Shown: in pieces, positions 8,801 through 16,385 of the stretch
How the letters are laid out: each line of letters opens with the position of its first letter
How positions within the stretch are numbered: position 1 is the first letter of the stretch
Origin: Luteibacter sp. dw_328
Lineage (GTDB): Bacteria > Pseudomonadota > Gammaproteobacteria > Xanthomonadales > Rhodanobacteraceae
Length of the DNA: 64,000 nucleotides
NCBI RefSeq assembly: GCF_018449605.1
Contig: NZ_JAAVUW010000009.1
Coordinates: forward strand, 124,001-188,000
Direction: 5' to 3'
Notes under the pieces: model-generated
Seen by the model: the letters and a program-made list of their open reading frames with translations, nothing else
Told to the model about the DNA's origin: nothing
Databases searched by the model: none
Made by a program: the position numbers and the translations under genes

Positions 8801-9043
8801 GGTGCCTCGCGTAAGGTCGCCAGCCGGAAAGCGGGCAGAGTGTGCCAAAAGGGTAATTAAGGCAGCTTACGTAAGGCTTTCCCAGCCCCCACCGCAAGCT
8901 TCCGAAGCCGCCCGGGCCCCATAATGAACGCCGTGCACGTGGCGACCTGCCGCCTGAACGCGCTCTGTGGCACCCTACACGACCTTACGATAACCAATGG
9001 AGCCGCGGACGCAGTGGAGCACGAGACGAGGGCGGAGCTGCCA

Positions 9044-11623
9044 ATGAACGACACGCCCCTGACGAAGCCCGCGATGTACGCGACTTTGCTACGTCGAGCG
9101 GGCGGCCCGTTGCTGTCCCTCCTGCTCCTGTGCCTGGCGCTGTGGGCGTTGCACGCGATGGCCACGGAGGTCACGTACCGGCAGATCGGCGCCTACGTGC
9201 ACAGCCTGCCCAATGCCGACATCGCCCTGGCCATCGTGCTCACGGGCGCCGGCTTCGCCGTGATGACGCTCTACGACTGGTTCGGACTGGCCAGCATCGG
9301 GCGGCGCCTGCCGGCGAAGCGCGTCGGCTTCATCTCCTTTATCAGTTACGCCTTCTCCAATGCGCTGGGCATGTCCCTGTTGGTGTCCGGCTCGATCCGC
9401 TATCGCTTCTATGTGCAGGCTGGACTGAGCACGGGCGAAGTAGCCCGCGTGGTCCTCTACACCACCTTGAGTTTCTGGCTCGGCCTTGCCGCCCTGACCG
9501 GCGTGACGCTGTTGATCGTGCCGATTCCGCCGGAAGTGCCGCTGTCGGGCCTGCGTATTCCGCTGGCGATCCTGCTCACCCTGGTTCCACTCGCCTGGTT
9601 CGCCGCCGCCGCGCTGGTGCGTCGACCCCTTCGCATCGGGCGCTGGGCCTTCCATACGCCGACCCCACAGGTCGCGGCCCGGCAGATCCTCATTGGCGCG
9701 CTCGATTGGGGCCTGGCTTCGGGCGTGCTCTACGTCCTCATGCCGCAGGAAATCGTGGGCGGATTCGGCCACTTCCTGGCGATTTTCGTGCTGGCGCAAA
9801 TGGCCGGACTGATCAGCCACGTGCCGGGTGGCCTGGGCGTCTTCGAGGCGGTCATGCTGGCTGGCTTCGGTGCTACCGGAAATCATGGCCTGGAGGCCCC
9901 GATCCTCGGTTCACTGACGGCCTTCCGTCTCGTCTACTACCTCCTGCCGCTTGGCGTGGCCACCCTCATGGTCATCTGGCGCGAGATCCGCGGCCTGCGC
10001 CAGACGGCGTTGATCACGCCGTGGTTCAGTAGCCTGCTGCCGCCGTTCTTCGCCGGCCTGACGCTGCTTGCCGGCGCCGTGCTGCTCTTCTCGGGCGCCA
10101 CCCTGGCGATACCGGGGCGCATGGAAATCCTGCGTGGCTTCGTGCCGCTGCCCCTGGTCGAGGTCTCGCATTTCCTCTCCAGCGTCGTCGGCATGCTCCT
10201 GCTGATCCTCGCCCGCGGCCTGCAGCGCCGTCTCGACGCCGCCTATGTGTTGACCCTCGTGCTGCTGATCGTCGGCGCCGTCCTGTCGCTGCTCAAGGGC
10301 ATCGACTACGAGGAAGCGACCCTGCTATCGCTGCTGGCACTCGCCCTTGCCCCGGCACATCGCCACTTCTACCGGCGTGCCTCGCTGTTTCGCGCCAGCT
10401 TCTCGGTAGGCTGGATGGCGGCCATCGCCGCCGTGCTCGGTTGCGCCACGTGGCTGGTGTTCTTCAGCTTCAAGCATGTCGAATACAGCAACAACCTCTG
10501 GTGGGAATTCAGCTTTCACCACGGTGGCGCCCCGCGCGCGCTGCGCGCGCTGGTGGGCGCCACGGCGGTGGTCATGCTGTTCGCCCTGGCCAACCTCATC
10601 CGTCCCGCACGCACCCGCCGTGCGCTGCCGGGCGACGCCGACCTGGCGCGCGCCATGCCGCTGCTGAAACATTTCTCCTCGGCCCAGGCCCACCTCGCCC
10701 TGGTCGGCGACAAGATGCTGATGTTCGCGCCGGACGACCGCGCCTTCATCATGTACGACATCGAAGGCCGCAGTTGGGTGGCCATGGGCGACCCGGTCGG
10801 TGAGAACGAAGATGCGCGCCGTGAACTGGTCTGGCGCTTCCGCGAGGAATGCGAACGCGCTGGCGGCTGGCCGCTATTCTACCAGGTCCGTCCGGAGGAC
10901 CTCGACCTCTACCTCGAGGTCGGCATGAGCCTGCTCAAGATCGGCGAGGAGGCGCGCGTGCGCCTGGAAACCTTCAACCTCGACGGTAAGTCGAAGAAGA
11001 CCCTGCGCGGCACCGTCAACAAGCTCGCCCGTGACGGTCTGCGCATGGAAATCGTTCCCGTCGAAGGCGTTCCCGCGCTGCTGCCGCGCCTGAAGCTGAT
11101 TTCGGACGCCTGGATGCGCGACAAGAAAGTGCGTGAAAAGCGTTTCTCGCTCGGCCTGTTCGACGAGCGCTATCTCGCGCGTACGCCCATGGCGGTGGTA
11201 TGGCAGGGCGATGAGCCTGTCGCCTTCGCCAATGTTTTCGTGACGGCGACGAAGGAAGAAGCCTCCGTCGACCTGATGCGCCACCTGCCCGACGGACCCT
11301 CCGGCATCATGGATTTCCTGTTCATCGAACTGATGGTCTGGGCGAAGGCCGAAGGCTATCGTTGGTTCAACCTCGGCATGGCTCCGCTATCGGGTCTGCA
11401 GAACCGTCGCACCGCGCCGCTGTGGAGCCGTTTCGGCGCCATGGTGTTCGGCCGCGGCGAACGCTTCTACAACTTCCGCGGGCTGCATCGCTACAAGGAC
11501 AAGTTCGATCCCGAATGGGAGCCGCGCTACATCGCCGTCGGCGGAGGCATCGGCCTGCCGCTGGCACTGGCCAACGTCGCCAGCCTGATTTCCGGTGGTC
11601 TGGGCGGCGTGGTGCGTCGATGA
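9044..11623 (+). CDS. mprF: Bifunctional lysylphosphatidylglycerol flippase/synthetase
   Basis: This 859-residue membrane protein combines an N-terminal flippase with many membrane segments (about residues 10-500) and a cytosolic C-terminal aminoacyl-tRNA-dependent transferase (DUF2156/LPG synthase; about 525-850, with segments such as SWVAMGDPVG and FNLGMAPLSG). MprF transfers lysine or alanine from tRNA to phosphatidylglycerol and lowers the negative charge of the membrane, giving resistance to cationic peptides. The ATG at 9044 has GGAG 6 bases upstream; an earlier ATG at 8924 adds a low-quality 40 residues. Its stop overlaps the start of the next gene by 4 bases (ATGA). Confidence 0.93.
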   Translation: MNDTPLTKPAMYATLLRRAGGPLLSLLLLCLALWALHAMATEVTYRQIGAYVHSLPNADIALAIVLTGAGFAVMTLYDWFGLASIGRRLPAKRVGFISFISYAFSNALGMSLLVSGSIRYRFYVQAGLSTGEVARVVLYTTLSFWLGLAALTGVTLLIVPIPPEVPLSGLRIPLAILLTLVPLAWFAAAALVRRPLRIGRWAFHTPTPQVAARQILIGALDWGLASGVLYVLMPQEIVGGFGHFLAIFVLAQMAGLISHVPGGLGVFEAVMLAGFGATGNHGLEAPILGSLTAFRLVYYLLPLGVATLMVIWREIRGLRQTALITPWFSSLLPPFFAGLTLLAGAVLLFSGATLAIPGRMEILRGFVPLPLVEVSHFLSSVVGMLLLILARGLQRRLDAAYVLTLVLLIVGAVLSLLKGIDYEEATLLSLLALALAPAHRHFYRRASLFRASFSVGWMAAIAAVLGCATWLVFFSFKHVEYSNNLWWEFSFHHGGAPRALRALVGATAVVMLFALANLIRPARTRRALPGDADLARAMPLLKHFSSAQAHLALVGDKMLMFAPDDRAFIMYDIEGRSWVAMGDPVGENEDARRELVWRFREECERAGGWPLFYQVRPEDLDLYLEVGMSLLKIGEEARVRLETFNLDGKSKKTLRGTVNKLARDGLRMEIVPVEGVPALLPRLKLISDAWMRDKKVREKRFSLGLFDERYLARTPMAVVWQGDEPVAFANVFVTATKEEASVDLMRHLPDGPSGIMDFLFIELMVWAKAEGYRWFNLGMAPLSGLQNRRTAPLWSRFGAMVFGRGERFYNFRGLHRYKDKFDPEWEPRYIAVGGGIGLPLALANVASLISGGLGGVVRR

Positions 11624-12414
11624 AAAAGGTCCTGCGTTACATCCTGATCGTCCTCGTTGCGGCGGTCGTGCTCGGCCTGCTCGCCTGGCATCCGTGGACA
11701 CACGCTTCGATGGAAGTATCGACCGTCGAACTGCCGGCACTGAAGGCCGCGCCGGCCGGCGAGGAAGACCTGCTCGTCGTCATCTACTCCGGTGATGGCG
11801 GCTGGTGGGATCTCGACCAACGCCTGGGCGCGGTGTTCACGCAACGCGGCATCCCCGTCGCCGGCGTGAGCACCTTCAAGTACTTCTGGCGCTACCGCTC
11901 GCCCGATGAATCGGCCCACGACCTCGATCGCCTGCTGGACCGCTACACCGCCCAGTGGAACAAGAAGCGCGTGCTCCTGATCGGCTATTCCTTCGGTGCC
12001 GACGTGCTGCCGACCATCGTCGGCAAGCTGCGCCCGGATAACCGCGCGAAGCTCAGCCAGCTCGTCCTGCTGTCCGCCAGCCGTGACGTGAACTTCGAGA
12101 TCGAGCTCGAGGGCTATATGCAGCAGGGCTGGTGGACGACGCACACGCACAACCTCCTGCAGTGGCTCAATCCCGTGGTCCATACCGACGCGGTCCCGCC
12201 GATTTTGGCGCTCGGCGGCAAGCCGCCGATGGCCTGCTATTACGGAACCGAAGATGCGAGCGACAGTGGCTGCACCGATCCGAAGCTGCCTTCGTTCGTC
12301 ACGGTCTACAAGAAAGCCGGCTCGCACCATTTCGACGAGAACTACGAGCAGCTCGCCACGGAGTTGATCGAGCGGATGCCCGCTGCCGCGGCATCCGTCT
12401 CCACGCCGCCTTAA
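11620..12414 (+). CDS. VirJ/AcvB-type alpha/beta hydrolase, probable aminoacyl-PG hydrolase
   Basis: This 264-residue protein carries an N-terminal signal anchor (residues 5-22) and a VirJ-type alpha/beta-hydrolase domain exported to the periplasm. The nucleophile elbow GYSFG puts Ser at 124, and a late GSHHFDENY supplies the catalytic His; SGDGGWWDLD near residue 57 is the family signature. Agrobacterium AcvB is known to hydrolyse lysyl-phosphatidylglycerol made by the MprF homologue LpiA. The ATGA overlap with mprF implies translational coupling and a matched synthesis/hydrolysis pair. The hydrolase role is inferred from family and context. An Agrobacterium VirJ role in DNA export is unlikely here. 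Confidence 0.88.
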   Translation: MKKVLRYILIVLVAAVVLGLLAWHPWTHASMEVSTVELPALKAAPAGEEDLLVVIYSGDGGWWDLDQRLGAVFTQRGIPVAGVSTFKYFWRYRSPDESAHDLDRLLDRYTAQWNKKRVLLIGYSFGADVLPTIVGKLRPDNRAKLSQLVLLSASRDVNFEIELEGYMQQGWWTTHTHNLLQWLNPVVHTDAVPPILALGGKPPMACYYGTEDASDSGCTDPKLPSFVTVYKKAGSHHFDENYEQLATELIERMPAAAASVSTPP

Positions 12415-12421
12415 CGGTTCC

Positions 12422-12437
12422 CGGGCCTCCGGGCCCG
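12422..12437 (+). terminator. Stem-loop after the mprF operon
   Basis: CGGGCC-TCCG-GGCCCG forms a 6-bp GC stem with a UNCG-like loop 8 bases after the hydrolase stop codon. There is no clear U-tract, so it may be a weak terminator or a 3'-end stabiliser. Confidence 0.4.
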
Positions 12438-12800
12438 TGAAGACCTGTCACGAAACGTTCACCGCCGCGCCACCGGAATTTTCTCTTTTCCGGATCACGC
12501 TGTTTGCTCGGGGGGACGAAGGCAGGAGACGATCGATGCAACGAGAACCGGGAAAACGAGACTACGGGTCCTCCGATTGCGCGCGGCTACGCAGCCTCGC
12601 AAGCCGTGGCACGCCCATGGCCCAGGCCGTACCGAAACCGGCGCCGCCGACACCGGCGCGCGATGCGCACGATCGCCGCGTCCGACCGCGACCTGAGCGC
12701 CACGCCAGCGCCTGACATAACACGCAGGCAGCATCGACGTCAGAAATGAGCGGACGTTTTTAAGAATCCTCCTATATCCGTCGTCGGCGCACCTACGCAC
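12438..12800. other. Gene-poor stretch, nothing recognised
   Basis: This stretch has short open frames on both strands, but none has a convincing start, a recognisable domain or protein-like composition. The frames are rich in Arg, Pro and Ser as expected from random high-GC sequence. The region probably holds the regulatory sequence for the transcript proposed just downstream. Confidence 0.5.
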
Positions 12801-13027
12801 TATAGATCCCGTGTCCCGCCTGGCCAGAAGCCAGTCGGGACGACCGAATCGCCGATGACCGATCCGATGGCAGGATGCCGTCAGTCCCTGGTAACAGGAT
12901 CGATCCCCCCTTCATCGGCGATAACGCCGCGCCGGCTTTGTCGGGCCGCGTTTTGGTGTGGCTCATGCCACCGGACCAAGGGACGTCCGTCATGGCCCTC
13001 CGCGTGAGCGCGAGGGCCATGTTTTTA
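12801..13027 (+). ncRNA. Candidate structured RNA with intrinsic terminator
   Basis: A TATAGAT box at 12801-12807 is followed by a chain of strong hairpins. The first pairs GTCCCG with CGGGAC around CTGGC/GCCAG (12813-12841). A long-range 11-bp stem joins ATCGCCGATGA (12848-12858) to TCATCGGCGAT (12912-12922) and encloses GGCA-GGA-TGCC and CCTG-GTAA-CAGG. The chain ends in the terminator at 12991-13027. GGA triplets occur at several places, one in a hairpin loop, which recalls RsmA/CsrA-binding RNAs. The arms of the long stem also match halves of the local REP element, so part may be a decayed REPIN. I could not match a known RNA family. It could instead be a 5' leader of the small gene downstream. 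Confidence 0.4.
12991..13027 (+). terminator. Intrinsic terminator of the candidate RNA
   Basis: CATGGCCCTC pairs perfectly with GAGGGCCATG over 10 bp around a GC-rich loop and is followed by five Ts. This is a textbook Rho-independent terminator on the plus strand. No protein gene lies immediately upstream of it, which implies a non-coding transcript or a leader attenuator. Confidence 0.8.
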
Positions 13028-13058
13028 TCTCGGGTGGGTTTCTCGGTAGCATCGAGCC

Positions 13059-13220
13059 ATGGGATGCCTGCCTCTACCACTGTTCATGTTGATGGGCTTC
13101 GGGATCGGTTACGCGATCGACTCGCGCACGGGCGCCGTCTGGGGTGGTGGCATCGGGCTGGTCATCGGCCTGGTGCTTACGGCGCTGCTGGTGCGCGCCA
13201 TGCGTAGAAGCAATCGCTAG
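13059..13220 (+). CDS. Small (53-residue) membrane protein
   Basis: This short open frame encodes two hydrophobic stretches (residues 4-20 and 28-46) separated by a charged turn DSRTG and ends in a basic tail RAMRRSNR. Gly spacing in GFGIGYAI and GGGIGLVIG resembles glycine-zipper helices, as in small inner-membrane proteins. The ribosome site is weak. The stop TAG lies in the palindrome CTAG, whose reverse complement is also the stop of the convergent barrel gene, so the two genes overlap by 4 bases. The protein-like pattern makes it credible, but there is no functional clue. Confidence 0.55.
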   Translation: MGCLPLPLFMLMGFGIGYAIDSRTGAVWGGGIGLVIGLVLTALLVRAMRRSNR

Positions 13221-13993
13221 CTCTTCTTGCCGAAGAAGATCGAGACGCCGAGGCCGGCGACTACTGAAGGGCCGTGCGTGCCGATGCGGTGCAGGGCGTA
13301 GGCGTCGAGCTGGGCATGGTCACCGATGCTGTATGCCACGCCTCCGCCTGCCTGCAACTCGTTGCCGTCCTCGGCATCGTGGATCGCATCCGTTTCCACG
13401 TAAGCCATCCAGTTGTCGCCAAGCTTGCGCCCGAAGGTCGGTGCCAGGGTCCAGGTGTTGCGGCCCTGCAGGCGATCGACGTTGGCGAACAAGGTGCCTT
13501 GCCAGGTGTCGTTCGGCTTCCACTGGCCGGTGGCGCCAAGGGTGTACTCCTTCGCGCCGTTGCTGAAATCCTGATCGCCGTTGGCGAACGTGACCTGACC
13601 CAGGGCAGCCCAGCTGAACGTGCCCGTCTCACCGGAACCCCCTGGCGCGATCTTGAGGCCGACGCTGGTGTCGCCGTGGCCAACGGCATGACGGCGGGAG
13701 CCACCGCCGCTTTCTTCCAGCCGGTTCCACGTCGAGCCACCCACCTGTAGTTCCGCGGGGCCGCCCAGCCCGATGCGGACCAGGCTATCGGCGGTGTAGG
13801 TCTTGTCGAGCAGCCCGTCCTGACGCTGGCGCTCATAGGTCGGCAGACCCTGTTCGAGCGCCAGCGTGCCCACGGGGAGCACGCTGGTGGCGAAGCCTGC
13901 GCCGGGCCGGTCGAAGTCCGGCGGGTCGGCGAAGGCAGGTGCCGAGGCAAGGCACAGGAGGGTGGCGACGATCGGGGCGGGGCGCAGGTTCAT
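13217..13993 (-). CDS. Outer-membrane beta-barrel protein (MetA/phenol-degradation-transporter-like)
   Basis: This 258-residue secreted protein has a clear signal peptide (about 1-22, ending APAFA). The mature part shows alternating hydrophobic/polar strands and ends in a Phe-rich strand (GLGVSIFFGKKS), as in outer-membrane barrels. Composition and length resemble proteins annotated as transporter or MetA-pathway-of-phenol-degradation family, whose substrates are mostly unknown. It lies 43 bases downstream of the GH3 gene's stop on the same strand and could be read with it. Family assignment is moderate; outer-membrane location is more secure. Confidence 0.65.
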   Translation of the reverse strand: MNLRPAPIVATLLCLASAPAFADPPDFDRPGAGFATSVLPVGTLALEQGLPTYERQRQDGLLDKTYTADSLVRIGLGGPAELQVGGSTWNRLEESGGGSRRHAVGHGDTSVGLKIAPGGSGETGTFSWAALGQVTFANGDQDFSNGAKEYTLGATGQWKPNDTWQGTLFANVDRLQGRNTWTLAPTFGRKLGDNWMAYVETDAIHDAEDGNELQAGGGVAYSIGDHAQLDAYALHRIGTHGPSVVAGLGVSIFFGKKS

Positions 13994-14036
13994 GCGCGCA
14001 TTGTGGCTATCCCGTGTCGCCGTGTCGTGCAGGCGC

Positions 14037-16256
14037 CTAGGGCGCCTTCACCACCGGGAAGCTCTCGCCCACCGTGACCGTGGCCTCGGCGGCGATATCG
14101 CTGGCCGAGCGGCCGAGCTTCACCGCGTACGTACCCGGCGCCACGCGCCAGCGCTTGCCTGCATCGTCGTAACGCGCCAGGGCGAGCGACTCGAGCGGAA
14201 TATCGACGCGGCGGCTCGCGCCAGGCTTCAGCGACACCTTGCTCCAGCCGGCCAGACGTCGCGTGGCGGCGCCCGGGGCGGTGACGTAGACCTGCGGCAC
14301 ATCGGCGCCAGCGGTCTTACCGGTGTTCTTCACCGTAACGTGGGCGACGGCGTGGCCCCTGGCGTCCTTATCCACGGCAAAGTCGCTGTACGCAAAGCTC
14401 GTATAGGTCATGCCGTAGCCGAAGGCGAACAGCGGCTCGCGCCGGGTTCTCTCGAACCAGCGGTAGCCGACATCGGCGCCTTCGATGTTGTAGTCGACGT
14501 TGTCCGCCGGCTTCTCCTTCGAGTACAGGCCGGCCGCCTGGATGGTCGGACGCGGAAGCTGGGTTTCGTCTTTCGGCCAGCTCATCGGCAGGCGACCCGA
14601 GGGCGCGGTCTCGCCGTACAGCAGGCGCGCGATGCCTTCGCCGCCGCCCGAGCCGGGATACCAGGCCTGCAGCACGGCACCGACGCTGTCGAGCCAGGGC
14701 ATCTTCACCGCGCCGTTGGTTTCCAGCACGACCACCGTTTTCGGATTGGCCTTCGCCACGGCGGCGACGAGCGCGTCCTGGCCATCGGGTAGCGCCATGT
14801 CGGCGACATCGAAGGACTCGGCGGCCCACTGCGTGACGAAGACCACGGCGACGTCGGCGCCAGCGGCGGCCTTCGCCGCGGCGGCGGGGTCGGTGCCCGG
14901 GTCGAAGCTCACCTTCGTCCCCAGCTTCTGCATGAAGGTCAGCGGTGCGGAGGCGTGGTAACGCACCGGCCCCGGCCATCCCGTCGGCTGCAGCCCCGGC
15001 ACGGGGTCGCCGCCTTCGTCGGTGACAGTGGACGAGCCACCGCCGGCAAGCACGCCCTTGTCGGCGTGCGCGCCGATCACCACGACCGACTGGCCCTGGC
15101 GCGCCAGCGGCAACAGGCCGCCCTGGTTGCGCAGCAGGACGGCACCGGCCTCGAGCGTGTCGCGGGCGACCTTGCGGTCGGCGTCGTAGGGCACGGGCGT
15201 GGTGGGCTTCGTCGGGATGGGATCGTCGATGACGCCGTGCGCGATCAGGCTGCGCATGATGCGCCGGGCCATGTCGTCCAGGCGCGTCTTCGGCACCTCA
15301 CCCGAGGCGACGGCGGCACGCAACGGCTTGTCGAAGAACACCTCCGCGTCGAACACCTCGCCCGCCGATTCCTGGTCGAGGCCGGCCAGCGCCGCCTTGG
15401 CGCCGCTGTGCACGCCACCCCAGTCCGACATGACGAAACCCTTGAAGCCCCATTCCTGCTTCAGCACCTGGTTGAGCAGCCAGTCGTGTTCGCCGGCGTA
15501 GGTGCCGTTGACGCGGTTATACGAGGACATGACCGAACCGGGGTCGCCATGGGCGATCGCGATCTGGAACGCGAGCAGGTCGGATTCGCGCAGGGCGACC
15601 GGATCGATGTCCGAACTGAGCGTGTTGCGACCGGACTCGAGGTCGTTGATGGCGAAGTGCTTCACCGTCGCGACGATCTTGCGTTCCTGAATGCCCTTGA
15701 TGGTGGCGCCGACGATGCTGCCGGCCAGGATCGGATCCTCACCGGCGTATTCGAAGTTACGACCGTTGCGCGGATCGCGCAGCAGGTTGACGCCACCGGA
15801 CAGCAGCACGCCGTAGCCCTTACCGCGGGCCTCACCGCCGATCATCCGGCCGCCGGCGTGGGCCACCGCCGTGTCGAAGCTGGCCGCCGTGGCCAGTCCG
15901 GCCGGTAGCGAGATGGCACCCTTGCCGTCGATACCGGGTTTGTTCACGCCCAGCCCGGCGTCCGTCTCATTGATGGCGGGCAGGCCGAGACGTGGCAGGG
16001 CGGGCACGTAGCCTGCGCCACCCACGGCGCCCTCGGGCACACCGTGCTTATCGCTGACAAGGCCGAAGTCGGAGCGGATCAGGCGAAATTTCTCATCGTC
16101 GGTCATGGCCGCGACGACGAGCTCGGCCCGGCGATCCACCGACAGCGAGCGATCCATCCAGGGCCGGGAGGGCGGCGGCGTGGCCGCGCTGGCGGTGGCG
16201 GCGAGACCTGCGGTGATGGCGAAGGCGAGGGCAGTGCGGCGCGCGGTATCGGGCAT
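14037..16256 (-). CDS. Beta-glucosidase, glycoside hydrolase family 3
   Basis: This is a secreted GH3 enzyme of about 739 residues. A signal peptide spans about 1-25 (ending TASAA). The GH3 N-terminal barrel carries the nucleophile Asp in [13 protein letters not shown], and the alpha/beta sandwich contains [21 protein letters not shown]-terminal fibronectin-like domain ([10 protein letters not shown] to the end) completes the usual beta-glucosidase architecture. It would release terminal beta-linked glucose from oligosaccharides in the periplasm. I start at the ATG at 16256 because it gives a clean signal peptide; a GTG at 16289 has GAGGG very close and remains possible. It is divergent from the helicase gene. 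Confidence 0.9.
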   Translation of the reverse strand: MPDTARRTALAFAITAGLAATASAATPPPSRPWMDRSLSVDRRAELVVAAMTDDEKFRLIRSDFGLVSDKHGVPEGAVGGAGYVPALPRLGLPAINETDAGLGVNKPGIDGKGAISLPAGLATAASFDTAVAHAGGRMIGGEARGKGYGVLLSGGVNLLRDPRNGRNFEYAGEDPILAGSIVGATIKGIQERKIVATVKHFAINDLESGRNTLSSDIDPVALRESDLLAFQIAIAHGDPGSVMSSYNRVNGTYAGEHDWLLNQVLKQEWGFKGFVMSDWGGVHSGAKAALAGLDQESAGEVFDAEVFFDKPLRAAVASGEVPKTRLDDMARRIMRSLIAHGVIDDPIPTKPTTPVPYDADRKVARDTLEAGAVLLRNQGGLLPLARQGQSVVVIGAHADKGVLAGGGSSTVTDEGGDPVPGLQPTGWPGPVRYHASAPLTFMQKLGTKVSFDPGTDPAAAAKAAAGADVAVVFVTQWAAESFDVADMALPDGQDALVAAVAKANPKTVVVLETNGAVKMPWLDSVGAVLQAWYPGSGGGEGIARLLYGETAPSGRLPMSWPKDETQLPRPTIQAAGLYSKEKPADNVDYNIEGADVGYRWFERTRREPLFAFGYGMTYTSFAYSDFAVDKDARGHAVAHVTVKNTGKTAGADVPQVYVTAPGAATRRLAGWSKVSLKPGASRRVDIPLESLALARYDDAGKRWRVAPGTYAVKLGRSASDIAAEATVTVGESFPVVKAP

Positions 16257-16385
16257 GGTCACGAAGTCGATCCGGGGGGAAAGCGCCACGTTCCCTCAGT
16301 AACGTTTTCATCGCAACCCACGAGACCGCTTCGCGTTAGGCTGGAACTTGACCCGTGGACCCCTGGACCCCACTTAAGTGATTCA

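Noticed and set aside
11906-11924. REP-like string CCCGATGAATCGGCCCAC
   Set aside because: It lies inside the VirJ/AcvB-like coding region and encodes a family-consistent segment; it lacks the full head.
12437-12715. Possible 92-residue gene downstream of the mprF operon
   Set aside because: No ribosome site, low-complexity Arg/Pro-rich product, overlapping open frames in other phases, no domain.
12801-13027. Known RNA families (6S, tmRNA, RNase P, SRP RNA, c-di-GMP riboswitch) for the structured region
   Set aside because: The landmark sequences of these families are not found; the 3' hairpin is a local terminator rather than a long closing stem.
16044-16385. In-frame upstream extension of the Lhr helicase
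   Set aside because: It overlaps the GH3 signal peptide region on the other strand and lacks protein-like composition.
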